Of a stretch of DNA of 45,182 nucleotides, positions 9,501 through 18,917 are shown in pieces; within the stretch, counting starts at the first letter, position 1; the number at the start of each line of letters is the position of its first letter. The position numbers were made by a program, and so were the translations under genes. Origin of the DNA: Verrucomicrobiota bacterium (GTDB lineage: Bacteria; Verrucomicrobiota; Verrucomicrobiia; Opitutales; Opitutaceae); NCBI GenBank assembly GCA_025361935.1, contig JANYJB010000013.1, positions 1 to 45,182 on the forward strand. Direction: 5' to 3'. The notes beneath the pieces were generated by a model, which saw only the letters and a list, made by a program, of their open reading frames with translations, searched no databases and was not told where the DNA came from.

Positions 9501-9609
9501 GCTAAACACCCGCTACAAGGAACTGCGTCTGGTGATGACCGACGCGGGCGACGGCATTAACGGCGACCACGCCGACTGGGCAAACGCGGGCTTCATCACA
9601 GGCCAGTAA
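6580..9609 (+). CDS. Secreted melibiase-type (GH36/GH27-like) glycosidase with FnIII and NPCBM domains
   Basis: From GTG 6580 the protein has 1009 residues and starts with a good signal peptide (about 1-20); GTG 6535 would add 15 residues. An N-terminal beta-supersandwich (about 25-245) precedes a TIM barrel (about 250-570) with FIQIDDLW, GIWFMPFAG and the nucleophile motif FKMDGYW (Asp404). Asp486 in RVGPDTGG is the likely acid/base. A C-terminal beta domain follows, then an FnIII domain (about 780-865) and a C-terminal NPCBM-type domain (about 880-1007; YAKGIGAHANA). Enzymes of this build remove terminal alpha-galactose or related sugars from polysaccharides outside the cytoplasm. The substrate is not shown by the sequence. 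No transporter or regulator is adjacent. Confidence 0.83.
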   Translation: MNKTLSIILAAVLLTPALPANEKLKMENALYAVEYDAVATEFSIFHKPSGREFATHGKFENRSGTASVKPVTDPTFGAAQSIEIVRSDGNRDTILLCPNLPFVLFRGSLHNASAEPVVRNKVRTVSAVVETGVVLSEVRTLGTGGLLAPDKNPGSYAFLSVADPATRNGVVGGWITHERGSGVVFSPVQDGAVRLQAQIDYGRLRIKPGADAATETFALGWFDDARLGLEAYADAIAKVYAIKLPLQKAGFSTWYMEKHGGACDEVHLPEVSALAAKELKPFGFDFIQIDDLWQVGIKDNGPKKNFTTYAPKGPYPSGMKKAADNISQFGLVPGIWFMPFAGNYKDPYFKDHQDWFVKNAEGKPYDTVWGGTCLDMTNPAAQEHVRGIVQRIAHDWGYRLFKMDGYWTGSATKQIYVNDGYKEDGMGDAEFFNPDKTNIEALRDGTKLVRQAAGPDVFLLGCCVSQNMRSFGGTFGLLNAMRVGPDTGGNIGSLQGSRLWFLNGRVWWNDPDCVFVRKSMTLDRARLNATWTAISGQLFYTSDWMPETPAERLDIVKRCIPAHGLPARPVDVFESSVAKVWLLTDTRQTVRRDVVALYNWSDKTDNLSLKTDRIGLPPAPEYVAFDFWADQFVAPFRDTITASLPANSCRILAVRPVSTVPQLLSTSRHVTQGIVDVTDERWDEARSVLCGVSKVVANDRYELRIVLPVGEKSWRSAEVILSASDTAAGVKATFQQDGPKLRVALNSPTSREVKWALRFEPAKIEVTPPAPVTELRAEAISKHVNLTWADARADTYRIERNDGVVFHTLQNAFTDSTVQSGTRYTYRVTALGWDGAAASPATAQTTSKGLERPITPPAPTIHLSDLTPTRLLNGWGKPVANKSIGGGPLRLDGQTYAKGIGAHANALAVYSIPDKSTRFVSLVGIDDSQKKDPRSSVVFQVYGDVKEMGEPPVLLAESPVLSDRSIRTWAFNVELNTRYKELRLVMTDAGDGINGDHADWANAGFITGQ

Positions 9610-9739
9610 AAAACTAAATCGCTCATGCGCCGACTGTGCCCCCACCCTTGATCTCTCTTGTGTTGTCCTCATTTTCAATGGCCCCGTCTTTGTTTTGCGG
9701 ATTTGCCAAGGGCGCGGCTTTTCCCCACGGTCGCGTTCA

Positions 9740-10678
9740 TTGAACGCCTCATGGGACACGCTTAAGCTTCTCTCCGACCCCACGCGCCTGCGTTTGCTGG
9801 CCCTGCTCCTCCGCGAGGAACTCGCCGTCGCCGAGCTCCAGGAAATACTCGGCATGGCCCAGTCGCGCATCTCCTCGCAACTCGCCCTCCTCCGCCAGGC
9901 CGACGTCGTGATTGACCGCCGCGAGGGGAAAAAAGCCTTCTACTCCCTGCGCCCCGGCCTGCCCGCCAAAACCCTTTCGCTCCTTCGTGCCGCCTGCGAC
10001 GCCGTCGCCGAGCTGCCCGAACTCGCCGAGGACCGCGCCAATCTCGAACGCAGCCTCCAGAAGCGCCGTGCCCACCAGGAACAGTATTTCAATCTCATCG
10101 CCGGCAAGCTCGGGAAAAACTACTGCCCCGGCCGCTCGTGGGAGGCCATCGGCCACCTCGCCCTCCGCCTCGCCCCCAAGATCACCATCGCCGACCTCGG
10201 CGCCGGCGAGGGCCTGCTCTCCCAGCTTCTCGCCCGCCGCGTCAACCAGGTGTGGTGCATCGACAACTCGCCCCGCATGGTCGAAGTCGGCACCGAGCTC
10301 GCCGCGAAGAACGGCCTCGCCAACCTCGCCTACAAACTCGGCGACATCGAGGACGTCCCCCTCGCCGACCGCTCCGTGGACCTCGCCATCCTTAGCCAAG
10401 CCTTGCACCACGCGCAGCACCCCGAAAAAGCCGTCGCTGAAGCCTACCGCATCCTGCGCCCCGGCGGACAAGTGCTCATCCTCGACCTCAAGGAGCACGA
10501 CTTTGAAAAAGCCCACGAGCTCTACGCCGACGTATGGCTGGGTTTCAAGGAAAGCGCGCTCCACGGATTCCTGAAAAAAGCCGGCTTCCACCACGTCGAA
10601 GTCTCCACGGTCGCCCGCGAACCCAACGAGCCCCATTTCGAAACGCTGCTCGCCAGCGGCAACAAGCCGACGCGCTGA
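9740..10678 (+). CDS. ArsR-type winged-helix regulator fused to an SAM-dependent methyltransferase
   Basis: From TTG 9740 the protein has 312 residues; a TTG at 9695 would add 15 residues that do not fit the family. Residues 1-75 form an ArsR/SmtB winged helix (LLSDPTRLRLL, then AQSRISSQLALLRQADVV). The metal-sensing Cys motif of ArsR is absent: the region reads ELAVAEL with no cysteine. Residues 130-312 form a class I methyltransferase: motif I DLGAGEG (152-158), CIDNSPRMVEV, and YRILRPGGQVLILD. Related fusions in other bacteria are linked to control of the methionine/S-adenosylhomocysteine cycle, so it may sense SAM or SAH; this is inference. No methionine-cycle gene or SAM/SAH riboswitch is next to it. 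Confidence 0.85.
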   Translation: MNASWDTLKLLSDPTRLRLLALLLREELAVAELQEILGMAQSRISSQLALLRQADVVIDRREGKKAFYSLRPGLPAKTLSLLRAACDAVAELPELAEDRANLERSLQKRRAHQEQYFNLIAGKLGKNYCPGRSWEAIGHLALRLAPKITIADLGAGEGLLSQLLARRVNQVWCIDNSPRMVEVGTELAAKNGLANLAYKLGDIEDVPLADRSVDLAILSQALHHAQHPEKAVAEAYRILRPGGQVLILDLKEHDFEKAHELYADVWLGFKESALHGFLKKAGFHHVEVSTVAREPNEPHFETLLASGNKPTR

Positions 10679-10778
10679 CGAAACAGGTTGGGGCACCCAA
10701 AACCAGTTTTCCCGCTAAATCCACTCACCACGATAGACCACACTGAGCGCAGCCTAATAACACTGTTCATCGAAAATT

Positions 10779-11117
10779 ATGATCTCCGGTCGACTAAAAC
10801 AAAGTAAGCCAATGTCAGCCGTCGGTTTTTTCGGCGGCCTCGTATTCCTTGGACTAGGAATATTTTTTATAATACCGGTATTCGGTCCATTCGGAATCGT
10901 TTGGACCGTGTTCGCAGGTATTATTACCGCGTATCACGGATATGGTTTGTTCTCAAAACGAGGGGTTTCGTTATACGAAGTCGAAGCAGAGAGTCACAGC
11001 AGTCCGAGTATCTCTCCCGCCGATAGGTTATCGAAGCTCGAAGAAGCCAAGAACAGGGGACTTATCTCAGAATCAGAATATCACACTCAGCGTAATCGGA
11101 TACTTTCCGACATATGA
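10779..11117 (+). CDS. AT-rich SHOCT-domain membrane protein
   Basis: A 112-residue protein with one or two hydrophobic segments (about residues 14-53, VGFFGGLVFLGLGIFFIIPV and following) and a C-terminal SHOCT motif (about 82-112: RLSKLEEAKNRGLISESEY). SHOCT is a short helical domain thought to mediate oligomerisation, usually at the end of small membrane proteins. The gene is visibly more AT-rich than its neighbours. It is isolated, with 100 bp of featureless DNA before it and the gap-pgk-tpiA terminator region after it on the other strand. The role is unknown. Confidence 0.7.
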   Translation: MISGRLKQSKPMSAVGFFGGLVFLGLGIFFIIPVFGPFGIVWTVFAGIITAYHGYGLFSKRGVSLYEVEAESHSSPSISPADRLSKLEEAKNRGLISESEYHTQRNRILSDI

Positions 11118-11252
11118 AAACGGAACCGAACCAGTAGGAATGAGTAGCGTAGTAAATACTCACACGCCTTATGAAAACCAAAATCACGCTTTCCACATAA
11201 AGCCAGTCCGGAAGCCATGTCGCGACCTTGATCCGGCAGGTATATCTTGAAC

Positions 11253-11286
11253 AAAAAAAGGCGGCCCTTTGCGGGGCCGCCCTTTT
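11253..11286 (-). terminator. Intrinsic terminator of the gap-pgk-tpiA operon
   Basis: GGCGGCCC (11260-11267) pairs with GGGCCGCC (11274-11281). Read on the minus strand the hairpin is followed by a run of seven T (complement of 11253-11259). It begins about 20 bp after the tpiA stop. The T's at 11283-11286 could give weak termination in the other direction as well. Confidence 0.87.
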
Positions 11287-11304
11287 GTCGAATGAGAGGG
11301 TTCC

Positions 11305-12075
11305 TTACTTGGCGGCCGCGGCGGCCTTGATGAGGTCCACGAAGCTGCGGGACTCAAGCGAAGCGCCGCCGATCAGACCGCCGTCGATGTCCTTTTGCGT
11401 GAGGAGCTCGGGAGCATTGGCGGGCTTCATCGAGCCGCCGTAGAGGATGCGCACCTTCTGCGCGACCGCGTCGCCGAAGAGCTTCACGAGGAGGCTGCGG
11501 ATGAACGCGTGCACTTCCTGCGCCTGCTCGGTCGTGGCGACCTTGCCGGTGCCGATGGCCCACACGGGTTCGTAGGCGATGACCACGCTCGTCGCGAGGT
11601 CCTTGCTCACGCCTTCGAGGCCGGCCTCGAGCTGCGTCTGCACGACCTTGAGCGTCTGGTTGCCTTCGCGCTCAGCGAGGGTCTCGCCGACACAGAGGAT
11701 GGGCTTCAGCTGGCCCTTGAGGGAGGCGAGCACCTTCTGGTTGATGAAAGCGTCGGTCTCCTTGAAATACGTGCGGCGCTCGCTGTGGCCAAGGATCACG
11801 TAGTTGGTAAAGATCGCGCGGAGCATGCCGACGGAGATCTCGCCGGTGTAGGCGCCGCTGGCCTCGGGATGCACGTTCTGCGCGCCGAGCTTGAGGGAGG
11901 AGCCGTCGAGCACCTTGCCCACGGCTTCGATGGCGGTGAACGGCGGGGCGACGACGACTTCGACGTCGGTCTGCTTGCAGACTTCGGCGACAAGCTCCTG
12001 CACGAGCGTAACGGCGTCGGCGGAGGTCTTGTTCATCTTCCAATTGCCGACGATGAGTTTTTTACGAATGGTCAT
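11305..12075 (-). CDS. tpiA: Triosephosphate isomerase
   Basis: A 256-residue TIM-barrel enzyme that interconverts dihydroxyacetone phosphate and glyceraldehyde 3-phosphate in the cytoplasm. The key residues are Lys13 (GNWKMN), His97 (ILGHSERR) and Glu169 (AYEPVWAIGTG), and the phosphate-binding YGGSMKPANA and GGLIGGASL loops are present. Length is normal for the family apart from an Ala-rich tail (AAAAAK). It is the last gene of the minus-strand gap-pgk-tpiA operon, 29 bp after pgk, and an intrinsic terminator follows. Confidence 0.97.
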   Translation of the reverse strand: MTIRKKLIVGNWKMNKTSADAVTLVQELVAEVCKQTDVEVVVAPPFTAIEAVGKVLDGSSLKLGAQNVHPEASGAYTGEISVGMLRAIFTNYVILGHSERRTYFKETDAFINQKVLASLKGQLKPILCVGETLAEREGNQTLKVVQTQLEAGLEGVSKDLATSVVIAYEPVWAIGTGKVATTEQAQEVHAFIRSLLVKLFGDAVAQKVRILYGGSMKPANAPELLTQKDIDGGLIGGASLESRSFVDLIKAAAAAK

Positions 12076-12104
12076 GATGTTTTAAAATTAGCGGATGGTA
12101 AGGT

Positions 12105-13349
12105 TCAGCTTTCCAGAAAAACAACGCCGGGGAGGGCCTTGCCTTCGAGGAACTCGAGGGAGGCGCCGCCGCCGGTGGAGCAGTGGCTGACTTTCTTGGC
12201 CACGCCGAACTTCTTGGCCGCCGTGGCGGTGTCTCCGCCGCCGACCACGGTGGTCGCGCCGTTGGCGGTAGCTTCGGCGACGGCCTCGGCCATGGCCTTG
12301 GTCGCGCCGGCGAAGATATCGAACTCGAACACGCCAGCGGGGCCGTTCCAGATGATGGTCTTCGAGGAGAGGATGGCCTTGCAGTAGAGCTCGACGCTCT
12401 TCGGGCCGGCGTCGAAGCCTTCCCAACCGTCGGGAATGCCGCTCTCCATCGTGGCGGGCTGGGTGTCGGAGTCGGCGGCGAACTTGTTGCCGCACACGAA
12501 GTCGATCGGGAAGATCAGTTCCACGCCCTTGGCCTTCGCCTTGGCTTCGAGTTCGGCGACGATCTCGGCGCCGGCCTTGTCGAAGAGGGACGAGCCGATC
12601 TTCATGCCGCGATTCACCTTGTGAAAGGTGTAGGCCATGCCGCCGCCGATGATGACCTTGTCGGCCTTGTCGAGGAGGTTGTTGATGAGGGGAATCTTGT
12701 CAGCGATCTTCGCGCCGCCGAGGATGGCGAGCAGAGGACGGTCGGGATTATCGAGCACTTTGGCGAAGGCCTTGAGCTCGGCTTCCATCAGGAAACCGGC
12801 GGCCTTAACAGGGAGCGTGACGCCGACCATCGAAGAGTGGGCGCGGTGAGCGGTGCCGAACGCGTCGTTCACGAACACGTCGCCGAGCTTGGTGAGCGAG
12901 GCGCGGAACGCCGCCACTGCAGCGGGATCGGCCTTCTTGGAGGTGCCGTCCTCGAGCTTCACCTTGCCCTCTTCCTCGATGTGGAAGCGGAGGTTTTCGA
13001 GGAGAACGACCTGGCCGGGAGCGAGCTTGGCGCAGGCAGCCTCGACGGCGGGGCCGACGCAGTCGTCGAGAAAGGTCACGGGCGTGCCGAGGAGTTTTTC
13101 CAGCTCAACCGCGACGGGCTTGAGGGAGAATTTGGCGATCTTTTGGCCGTCCGGACGGCCGAGATGCGACATGAGGACCACGGAGGCGCCCTGCTCGAGG
13201 GCGAACTTGATCGTGGGCAGGGCGGCGGTGATGCGCGCGGTGTTGGTGATGGCGCCGGTAACCTTGTCCTGCGGGACGTTGAAATCGACGCGCATGAGCA
13301 CGCGTTTGCCGGCGAGGGAGAGGTCGCGGATGGTTTTGAATTTGGACAT
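12105..13349 (-). CDS. pgk: Phosphoglycerate kinase
   Basis: A 414-residue monomeric glycolytic kinase that transfers phosphate between 1,3-bisphosphoglycerate and ADP. Typical motifs are [10 protein letters not shown] near the N-terminus, [28 protein letters not shown] and, at the C-terminus, [13 protein letters not shown] and [14 protein letters not shown]. The frame extends upstream to 13385, but ATG 13349 matches the family start ([10 protein letters not shown]) and has one of the few clear ribosome-binding sites in the window: GAGGA (complement of 13357-13361), 7 nt before the ATG. It follows gap after a 102-bp spacer that carries a long imperfect palindrome. Confidence 0.97.
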   Translation of the reverse strand: MSKFKTIRDLSLAGKRVLMRVDFNVPQDKVTGAITNTARITAALPTIKFALEQGASVVLMSHLGRPDGQKIAKFSLKPVAVELEKLLGTPVTFLDDCVGPAVEAACAKLAPGQVVLLENLRFHIEEEGKVKLEDGTSKKADPAAVAAFRASLTKLGDVFVNDAFGTAHRAHSSMVGVTLPVKAAGFLMEAELKAFAKVLDNPDRPLLAILGGAKIADKIPLINNLLDKADKVIIGGGMAYTFHKVNRGMKIGSSLFDKAGAEIVAELEAKAKAKGVELIFPIDFVCGNKFAADSDTQPATMESGIPDGWEGFDAGPKSVELYCKAILSSKTIIWNGPAGVFEFDIFAGATKAMAEAVAEATANGATTVVGGGDTATAAKKFGVAKKVSHCSTGGGASLEFLEGKALPGVVFLES

Positions 13350-13371
13350 AAATGAATCCTCAGAAACGAAG

Positions 13372-13436
13372 CGCCCACGGAACACACAGAATACACGGAA
13401 GAATCGATTCCGTGTGTTCCGTGTATTCCGTGGGCG
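13372..13436. repeat. 65-bp imperfect palindrome in the gap-pgk spacer
   Basis: The outer arms begin CGCCCACGGAA and end TTCCGTGGGCG. The two 29-base arms pair at 26 positions around a 7-nt loop (13401-13407, GAATCGA); one of the three mismatches becomes G-U in one of the two transcripts. Each arm is itself built of ACACGGAA-like short units. Such ACACGGAA palindromes look like dispersed intergenic elements of this group. In the mRNA it would form a strong hairpin between gap and pgk, possibly shielding gap mRNA from decay. There is no T-run, so it is not a standard terminator. Confidence 0.75.
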
Positions 13437-13451
13437 ATGCCTCAGTTTTAA

Positions 13452-14627
<1,176 letters not shown>

Positions 14628-14656
14628 TCACGGCGTTTGTTGCCGCCCGATAATTT

Positions 14657-17140
14657 CTAACCCTCTCGCAACCAGAGGCCAATACCCAGTGCGGGAACGT
14701 AGAGATTGGCCTCCACTCGGCGCCCTCCGCCGGCGTGAAAGGTTGAAAAAAACCGCTCTTGGTCAGCGAGTTGCCGCCAATCACCCAAAGCGACTTCATC
14801 ACTGATCGGGATCGTCACGTCATAGATGGTGGGGTTGATCGCAAAAAGGATCTGCTGCGGCCCTTGAGAATGATCGGCGTTGTAAAGCACGGCGGGCGCG
14901 GCGGTATCGGCCGCCCAGAAAAACTGAAAGAACCCCTCGGTCGCGCGCGAAAAGTGACGCAGCAACCGGCCCGGCTCCGACCGCCGAAAGGCGATCCAAT
15001 CCGCAAAGTAAGCATGGGTGGACGGGAACCGGTAAATGCGCCGGTAATCCAGGGCGTTCACATCGCCCATCTGGTAGGTGTTGTTGATGCCCTGCTTCGA
15101 GCGGATGAAGTCCTGCCCGGACGAAAGCATGGGAATGCCGATCGACATGTGCAGGAAGGCCGCCATCAGGTGCGTGCGGCGGCGGTCGTTGAGCGTGGGA
15201 TGGTCGCCGTTGCCGCTGGGGTTTTCGGTGATGTTGTCGATCCAGGTCTTGTCGTCGTGCGACTCGGTGTAGTTGACAGTCTGCGCCGGCCACTTCGCGT
15301 AATACCACGGCGAGCCCTTCAGGTAATACTCCAAGCTCTCTCGCGTGCCGCCGCCGCGCACGTAGTCGCGCACGAAATTGCGGTAGCCGTCGTTCCACGA
15401 GGCCCAGCCGGTGTCGCGCAGTTCGCCCGCAGCGTGTCCGCGGAAACTCCACGGCTCGGCGATGAGGATCACGTCGGGCTTCACGCGCTTCAGGGCGACC
15501 TCGACCTGCTTAAGCACGTCCACCCCCACGAGATCGGCCAAGTCGAAGCGGAAACCGTCTACGCCGTAGGTTTCCACAAGATGACGACAACTGTCGATGA
15601 TCAGGCGCGTAGCCATCACGGAACGCCCGCGCAGGTCGTTTCCGCAGCCGCTCCAGTTGGAAAGGTTCCCCGCGCCGTCCTGCTCGAAATAATAAAGCCG
15701 GTCCACAAACATCAGGTGCGCCGGTTCGCCCACATGGTTGTAAACCACATCAAGAATCACCGCCATGCCACGCCGATGGAAAGCCGCGACGAGGGCCTGC
15801 AGCTCCTTCACGCCGGAGGCGCGCGCAGGATCGAGCGCGTAACCGCTGTCGGGCGCGAAAAAATTATCCGTCATGTAACCCCAGTGGTATTCGTCGGCCG
15901 TCTTCGCGTCATTCTGCTGCACGGGCTGGAGCTCCACACAGTTCACGCCAAGACGGTGTAGATAAAAATCCGGGTGCTCGACCCACTTGCGCAGACCGGT
16001 GAACCCGCGCCGCTCTTCCGCACTCATCGCAACGGGCGCAAGCGCGGCGAGGTCGCGCACGTGCGCCTCGGCCATCACCAGGTCATGCCACGCCGGGGTC
16101 TTGAAATCGCGATCCCCCTGCCCCACCCAAGCGGCATCCAGCACGATGCCCGGCCCAAGACGACCGACAGCGGCCAACGCATAAGGATCAAGCACGCGAT
16201 ACTGCGGATCAAAAAGCCCGAAGGCGTCCGCCGGCCCGTCCACCTGATACCAGTAGAACCAGCCGTGCAGGTTGTCGGCCAAAGTGATCTCCCACACACC
16301 AGCCCGGCCATGTTGGTCGCCCCGGCGCACGAGAGGATAACGATGCGGATTGTCCTGCTGGTCGAGCGCGGCGCACACGGACAGCCAGACGGATTTTGCA
16401 CGCGGCGCGAAAAGCCGGAAAACCGTCTCCCCTTCGCGCACCAACGCGCCGAGAGGCAAATCGGTCCCCAGCGCGTAAAAAAAGTCGCCCGGCATGAGCG
16501 GCACGCTCTCGTCGGTTTCCCCCAGCGCCCACCGCACCGTCGCCGGCTCCGCGAGATTATGGGGATGCGCCAGAGTGAACTTGAACAAGTGCTGGCCGGT
16601 GCGCTCAGGATCAATCGACAGGTTGAAATTGCCCGAGCCGTCACGCACGGCGTTCGGCGCGCCCGCGTTTACCGGCAGCCAAACGTGCGCCGCCGTCACG
16701 AATTTGAACCGCATGTGCGGATTGCCATAAAACCGATCCGCCGCGCCCGACCACAGCAGCACCGGATCACCGTCCAGCGAAGCGACCCGCAACGCCCACT
16801 CCGTCTGCCCCACCGCCTCCTGCCAGCCGTTAAAATCACCCGCCAGATAAATGGTCTCCACCGCCGGATTGATTTCCGGGTGTTGGGAAAGCCGCAGGAA
16901 AAAATAGATCTCGTTCTTGCGGTTGACGAAGTAGCCGCTCTCGCAGCCAAAAGTATAGTCCGGCACCCGCTGCAACGACTGAAACCGGTCAGCCCCGCCC
17001 AACGCCAGCGGCGGCAGGTGCCGCGCCTTCCAGTCATGGAGCAGCTCGACAAACCCCTGCGTCGGAGATTCCAGCCATGCACGGGCGATTTTTTTGGGGC
17101 GATGAGACATGACTTTGGAAAACGAAGTATCATTCCCCAT
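14657..17140 (-). CDS. GH13 alpha-glucan debranching-type enzyme (pullulanase/isoamylase group)
   Basis: From ATG 17140 the protein has 827 residues; ATG 17110 (MSHRPKKIARAW) is an equally good start. Two beta-sandwich modules come first: one at about 68-190 (IYLAGDFNGW) and a CBM48-type one at about 218-305. The GH13 barrel follows, with YHWGYMTDNFFAP, VILDVVYNHV (region I), GFRFDLADL (nucleophile Asp533), LIAEPWSF (acid/base Glu562) and TESHDDKTW (Asp629). YHWGY in place of YNWGY and the LSSGQDF block fit type I pullulanases and glycogen-debranching enzymes that cut alpha-1,6 bonds. No signal peptide is seen, so it probably acts on intracellular glycogen. No other glycogen gene is adjacent; gap lies downstream on the same strand. 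Confidence 0.85.
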   Translation of the reverse strand: MGNDTSFSKVMSHRPKKIARAWLESPTQGFVELLHDWKARHLPPLALGGADRFQSLQRVPDYTFGCESGYFVNRKNEIYFFLRLSQHPEINPAVETIYLAGDFNGWQEAVGQTEWALRVASLDGDPVLLWSGAADRFYGNPHMRFKFVTAAHVWLPVNAGAPNAVRDGSGNFNLSIDPERTGQHLFKFTLAHPHNLAEPATVRWALGETDESVPLMPGDFFYALGTDLPLGALVREGETVFRLFAPRAKSVWLSVCAALDQQDNPHRYPLVRRGDQHGRAGVWEITLADNLHGWFYWYQVDGPADAFGLFDPQYRVLDPYALAAVGRLGPGIVLDAAWVGQGDRDFKTPAWHDLVMAEAHVRDLAALAPVAMSAEERRGFTGLRKWVEHPDFYLHRLGVNCVELQPVQQNDAKTADEYHWGYMTDNFFAPDSGYALDPARASGVKELQALVAAFHRRGMAVILDVVYNHVGEPAHLMFVDRLYYFEQDGAGNLSNWSGCGNDLRGRSVMATRLIIDSCRHLVETYGVDGFRFDLADLVGVDVLKQVEVALKRVKPDVILIAEPWSFRGHAAGELRDTGWASWNDGYRNFVRDYVRGGGTRESLEYYLKGSPWYYAKWPAQTVNYTESHDDKTWIDNITENPSGNGDHPTLNDRRRTHLMAAFLHMSIGIPMLSSGQDFIRSKQGINNTYQMGDVNALDYRRIYRFPSTHAYFADWIAFRRSEPGRLLRHFSRATEGFFQFFWAADTAAPAVLYNADHSQGPQQILFAINPTIYDVTIPISDEVALGDWRQLADQERFFSTFHAGGGRRVEANLYVPALGIGLWLREG

Positions 17141-17227
17141 GCCAACCACCGCACAAGATTGAAAGCGCCCCTACGCGTTCCACAAGCGGTTGACAAACCA
17201 CAGCCGCTGCCCACGTCGTGATGCTTG

Positions 17228-18310
17228 GTGCCTTCACCCGAAAAGATCCTCGTCGCCATGTCCGGCGGAGTTGACAGCTCCGTCGCCGCCCTCCTCCTCA
17301 AACAGCAGGGGCACGACCTCTTGGGCGCCTACATGAAGAACTGGATCAACGAGGACAACGTCATCGGCCACTGCCCGTGGCAGCAGGACATCGAGGACGC
17401 CCGCGCCGTGTGCGACCGGCTCGGCATCGAGTTCCGCGTCGTCAACCTCATGCAGGACTACCGCGAGCGCGTCGTCGCCTACCTGCTCGACGGCTACCGC
17501 CGCGGCCTCACGCCCAACCCCGACATCATGTGCAACCGCGAGATCAAGTTCGGCGTATTCCGCGCCTGGGCTCGCGACCACGGTTTCTCCGCCGTCGCCA
17601 CCGGCCACTATGCGCGCCGCGAATCGCTCGCCGACGCCCGCTTCGCCCTCATCGAAGGCGCCGACAAAAACAAGGACCAGTCCTACTTTCTCGCGTTGCT
17701 CTCTCAGGAACAGCTCGCCGACGCCCGCTTCCCTATCGGCCACCTGCCCAAGCCCGAGTTGCGCCGCCTCGCCGCCGAGGCCGGCCTGCCCACCGCGCAA
17801 AAAAAAGACAGTCAGGGTATCTGCTTCATCGGCGAGGTGAAGATGCAGGACTTTCTCCGCCAATACGTGCCCGACCAGCCCGGCCCCATCGTGCGCGCCG
17901 GCGACGGCAAACATCTCGGCGAACATCGCGGCCTCCACTATTTCACGCTCGGCCAGCGCAAGGGCATCGGCGTTCCCTCAAACACCGACAACCTCGCCTA
18001 CGTCGTGGTCGGCAAGCGCTCCGCCGACAACGCCCTCATCGTCGCCTTCGACCAGCCGGACGCACCCGGACTCTTTCAAACCGAAGCACGCGTCCATTCG
18101 CTCCAGTGGAACGCCGAGCCGGTAACCGCGCCGCGCCGGCTCGAAGGCCGCGTGCGCTACCGCGATCCCCGCGTGACCATGGAGTTTTTCCCCGAGTGCG
18201 ACGGCACCGCGCTCGTGCGCTTCGAGAAGCCGCAGCGCGGCCTCGCCAGCGGCCAGATCCTCGCCATCCACGACGGCGAGCGCCTGATCGGAGGCGGCAT
18301 TTATACTTGA
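17228..18310 (+). CDS. mnmA: tRNA-specific 2-thiouridylase MnmA
   Basis: About 360 residues. MnmA adenylates and thiolates U34 of tRNA for Lys, Glu and Gln. The PP-loop SGGVDSS is at residues 12-18. The catalytic pair is Cys102 ([10 protein letters not shown]) and Cys199 ([10 protein letters not shown]), with [10 protein letters not shown] following and a C-terminal beta-barrel region ending in [11 protein letters not shown]. The start is uncertain: GTG 17228 or TTG 17225, with no ribosome-binding site; both fit because the PP-loop is near the N-terminus in this family. The gene stands alone, divergent from the GH13 gene across 87 bp and convergent with the TPR lipoprotein gene, with no intrinsic terminator between them. 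Confidence 0.95.
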   Translation: MPSPEKILVAMSGGVDSSVAALLLKQQGHDLLGAYMKNWINEDNVIGHCPWQQDIEDARAVCDRLGIEFRVVNLMQDYRERVVAYLLDGYRRGLTPNPDIMCNREIKFGVFRAWARDHGFSAVATGHYARRESLADARFALIEGADKNKDQSYFLALLSQEQLADARFPIGHLPKPELRRLAAEAGLPTAQKKDSQGICFIGEVKMQDFLRQYVPDQPGPIVRAGDGKHLGEHRGLHYFTLGQRKGIGVPSNTDNLAYVVVGKRSADNALIVAFDQPDAPGLFQTEARVHSLQWNAEPVTAPRRLEGRVRYRDPRVTMEFFPECDGTALVRFEKPQRGLASGQILAIHDGERLIGGGIYT

Positions 18311-18401
18311 TCATTCCTCATGTTCCGTGGAAAGCGGATGCCATGGAGCAGGCCCGGCACCCGCTCCGACAGCGGACAATACAGCCCTAAACTCAAACCA
18401 T

Positions 18402-18902
18402 TTAGAGCGACAGCTCCTTGAACTCAGAGGTCTGGAAGGTGTGCGGCAGCCCGCGCGGGTCGGCCATTTTCTGGAGATAGGCGCTGTCGGGATGTTCCTT
18501 GAGGCTCTTCTGTAGAAATTTGCCCGCTTCATCGGTCTTGCCGAGCAGGGCTATCACCCACGCCTTTTGCCCGAGGTCTTTCTCATCCTTCTCGGCTTTG
18601 TAGCGATCATCGATGAGCCCGACGGCCTTCTTATAGGCGTCGCGGGCGCCGTCCCTATTGTCCTGACGACGGCGGGCCATGCCCAGCGCTACCCAGTATT
18701 CGGGATAATCCTCGCGAATCTCGATCGCTTTTTTGAAGAGCTCCTCCGCCCGCGAATACTCGCGGATCTGCATGGAAAACTGCGCCTCGCTGACGAGGTT
18801 TTCAGCTTTAAGCCTGTCGCCAGCGGACAAGACCTTCGGCTTGCCTTTGCAGCCGCCCAGCAGGGCAACGGCGACACAAAGAATCAGGGGTAGGTGTTTC
18901 AT
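18402..18902 (-). CDS. TPR-repeat lipoprotein
   Basis: A 166-residue protein from ATG 18902. It begins with a lipoprotein signal (MKHLPLILCVAVALLGGC; lipobox LGGC, Cys18). Residues about 35-145 are TPR-like helical repeats, for example QIREYSRAEELFKKAIEIR, then YWVALGMARRRQDNRDGARD. It is 15 bp downstream of the PilB-type ATPase gene and is the last gene of the long minus-strand block. Small TPR lipoproteins near PilB often help pilus assembly in the manner of PilF/PilW, which secures PilQ multimers. That role is a guess from position only. Confidence 0.75.
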   Translation of the reverse strand: MKHLPLILCVAVALLGGCKGKPKVLSAGDRLKAENLVSEAQFSMQIREYSRAEELFKKAIEIREDYPEYWVALGMARRRQDNRDGARDAYKKAVGLIDDRYKAEKDEKDLGQKAWVIALLGKTDEAGKFLQKSLKEHPDSAYLQKMADPRGLPHTFQTSEFKELSL

Positions 18903-18917
18903 GAAATTCAAAAGCAA

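Noticed and set aside
9610-9739. SAM or SAH riboswitch before the ArsR-methyltransferase gene
   Set aside because: No conserved core or matching helices were found in the interval.
18311-18401. Terminator between converging mnmA and the TPR gene
   Set aside because: A 9-bp stem with one mismatch (GCGGATGCC with GGCACCCGC) can be drawn, but no T-run follows in either direction.
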